Positions 13,186 to 13,862 of a DNA stretch of 13,862 nt are shown here, piece after piece. Made by a program: the position numbers and the translations under genes. Source of the DNA: JALHMQ01 sp020248785 (GTDB lineage: Bacteria; Pseudomonadota; Gammaproteobacteria; Burkholderiales; Burkholderiaceae_F); contig JBKDNL010000097.1 of assembly GCA_046343415.1 (NCBI GenBank), forward strand, positions 1 through 13,862, given 5' to 3'. The notes under the pieces were generated by a model. It saw nothing but the letters and a program-made list of their open reading frames with translations. It searched no databases and was not told the DNA's origin. Each line of letters begins with the position of its first letter. Position 1 is the stretch's first letter.

Positions 13186-13862
13186 CTCGTACCAGGCTTT
13201 GCTGGCATTGACCCAGCGCACCACCAGCAGCATCACCGGCACCTCGATCAGAACGCCGACCACGGTGGCCAATGCGGCACCGGAATCGAACCCGAACAGG
13301 CTGATGGCGGCAGCGACCGCCAGCTCGAAGAAGTTGCTGGCACCGATCAGCGCCGACGGGCAGGCGACATTGTGCTTCTCGCCGACCGCGCGATTGGCCC
13401 AGTAGGCGAGCCCCGCATTGAAGAACACCTGGATCAGGATCGGCACGGCCAGCAGGGCGATGACCAGCGGCTGGCGCAGGATCTGCTCGCCCTGGAACGC
13501 AAACAGCAGCACCAGCGTGGCGAGCAGCGCGACGATGGACCACGGGCCAAGCGCGCGCAGCAGCGCATCGAGCGCTGCCTGCCCGCCGCGCTTGTGCACG
13601 CGGGCGCGGACCGCCTGCGCGATGATCACCGGCACCACGATGTAGAGCGCCACCGAGGTGAGCAGGGTGTCCCACGGCACCGTGATCGAGGCCACGCCGA
13701 GCAGCAGGGCCACGATCGGCGCGAACGCGAAGATCATGATCGTGTCGTTCAGCGCGACCTGCGACAGCGTGAAGTACGGGTCGCCATTGGTGAGCCGGCT
13801 CCAAACGACCACCATGGCCGTGCAGGGCGCGGCGGCCAGCAGGATCAGGCCGGCGACGTAGC
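13168..13862 (-). CDS. acr3: ACR3-type arsenite efflux transporter, 3' part
   Basis: The visible 230 residues are the C-terminal two-thirds of an ACR3 (ArsB-annotated in many genomes) inner-membrane permease that expels As(III); the start lies beyond the right edge. The first part reads YVAGLILLAAAPCTAMVVVW and holds the conserved cysteine (codon at 13822-13824) known to be needed for arsenite transport in this family. Then follow NGDPYFTLSQVALNDTIMIF, several hydrophobic segments, and the second family signature SALIGASNFFELAVAAAISLFG, ending VRWVNASKAWYEAGART. ACR3 genes usually sit with arsR and arsC; those would be upstream, to the right of this window. Nothing on the left belongs to an ars operon, so this gene appears to be last in its unit. 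Confidence 0.93.
   Translation of the reverse strand, partial: YVAGLILLAAAPCTAMVVVWSRLTNGDPYFTLSQVALNDTIMIFAFAPIVALLLGVASITVPWDTLLTSVALYIVVPVIIAQAVRARVHKRGGQAALDALLRALGPWSIVALLATLVLLFAFQGEQILRQPLVIALLAVPILIQVFFNAGLAYWANRAVGEKHNVACPSALIGASNFFELAVAAAISLFGFDSGAALATVVGVLIEVPVMLLVVRWVNASKAWYEAGART

Noticed and set aside
12689..13804. A 371-codon minus-strand frame across the peptidase and ACR3 genes
   Set aside because: It covers the S9 catalytic domain and the ACR3 signature in the wrong frame; composition is Ala/Arg/Gly-rich without motifs.

Overview
The window is a high-GC stretch of ordinary-looking bacterial chromosome, most likely from a betaproteobacterium of the order Burkholderiales. The clues are a DUF4148 protein with two copies of its motif, BenE, a tripartite QseB/QseC-type two-component pair, an ECF sigma factor of the TIGR02999 type, and dense coding with many convergent gene ends. 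This placement is inference from family content; no rRNA or other marker gene is present, and I saw no tRNA, CRISPR array, transposase or phage gene.

Layout, left to right. At 1-201 is the tail of an unrecognised plus-strand gene, separated by a perfect 12-bp inverted repeat (a likely shared terminator and probably a dispersed repeat) from a minus-strand DUF1415 gene. Diverging from it are a RidA-family gene and a DUF1801 gene, the latter without a usable start codon in frame. A minus-strand AEC transporter follows, then a small basic protein whose 3' end runs into the convergent tag gene (3-methyladenine DNA glycosylase I). An HPF/RaiA-type ribosome-associated protein comes next, then a convergent ECF sigma factor. 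A 313-bp divergent region leads to the exported DUF4148 protein, which converges on benE (benzoate transporter) across a strong hairpin. benE is preceded by arfB (ribosome rescue hydrolase), and the two overlap with a TTGA stop/start arrangement.

From 7446 to 10452 the minus strand carries a response regulator and sensor kinase operon, closed by a clear intrinsic terminator, followed by a separate exported helical protein resembling Spy/CpxP-type periplasmic proteins. Facing away from the operon on the plus strand are a DUF1499 protein and a 666-residue S9-family peptidase lipoprotein. The window ends in the 3' part of an ACR3-type arsenite efflux transporter on the minus strand, converging on the peptidase across a 10-bp hairpin.

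The genes do not form one pathway. The coherent units are the two-component operon (possibly with the Spy-like gene as an envelope-stress partner), the arfB-benE pair, and the ridA-DUF1801 pair. Ribosome maintenance appears twice (HPF/RaiA and ArfB). I found no convincing undescribed multi-gene system. The points most worth checking are the DUF1801 start anomaly, the missing key arginine in the RidA protein, open frames that run through gene ends (DUF4148 and the basic protein), and several short regulatory-looking motifs.
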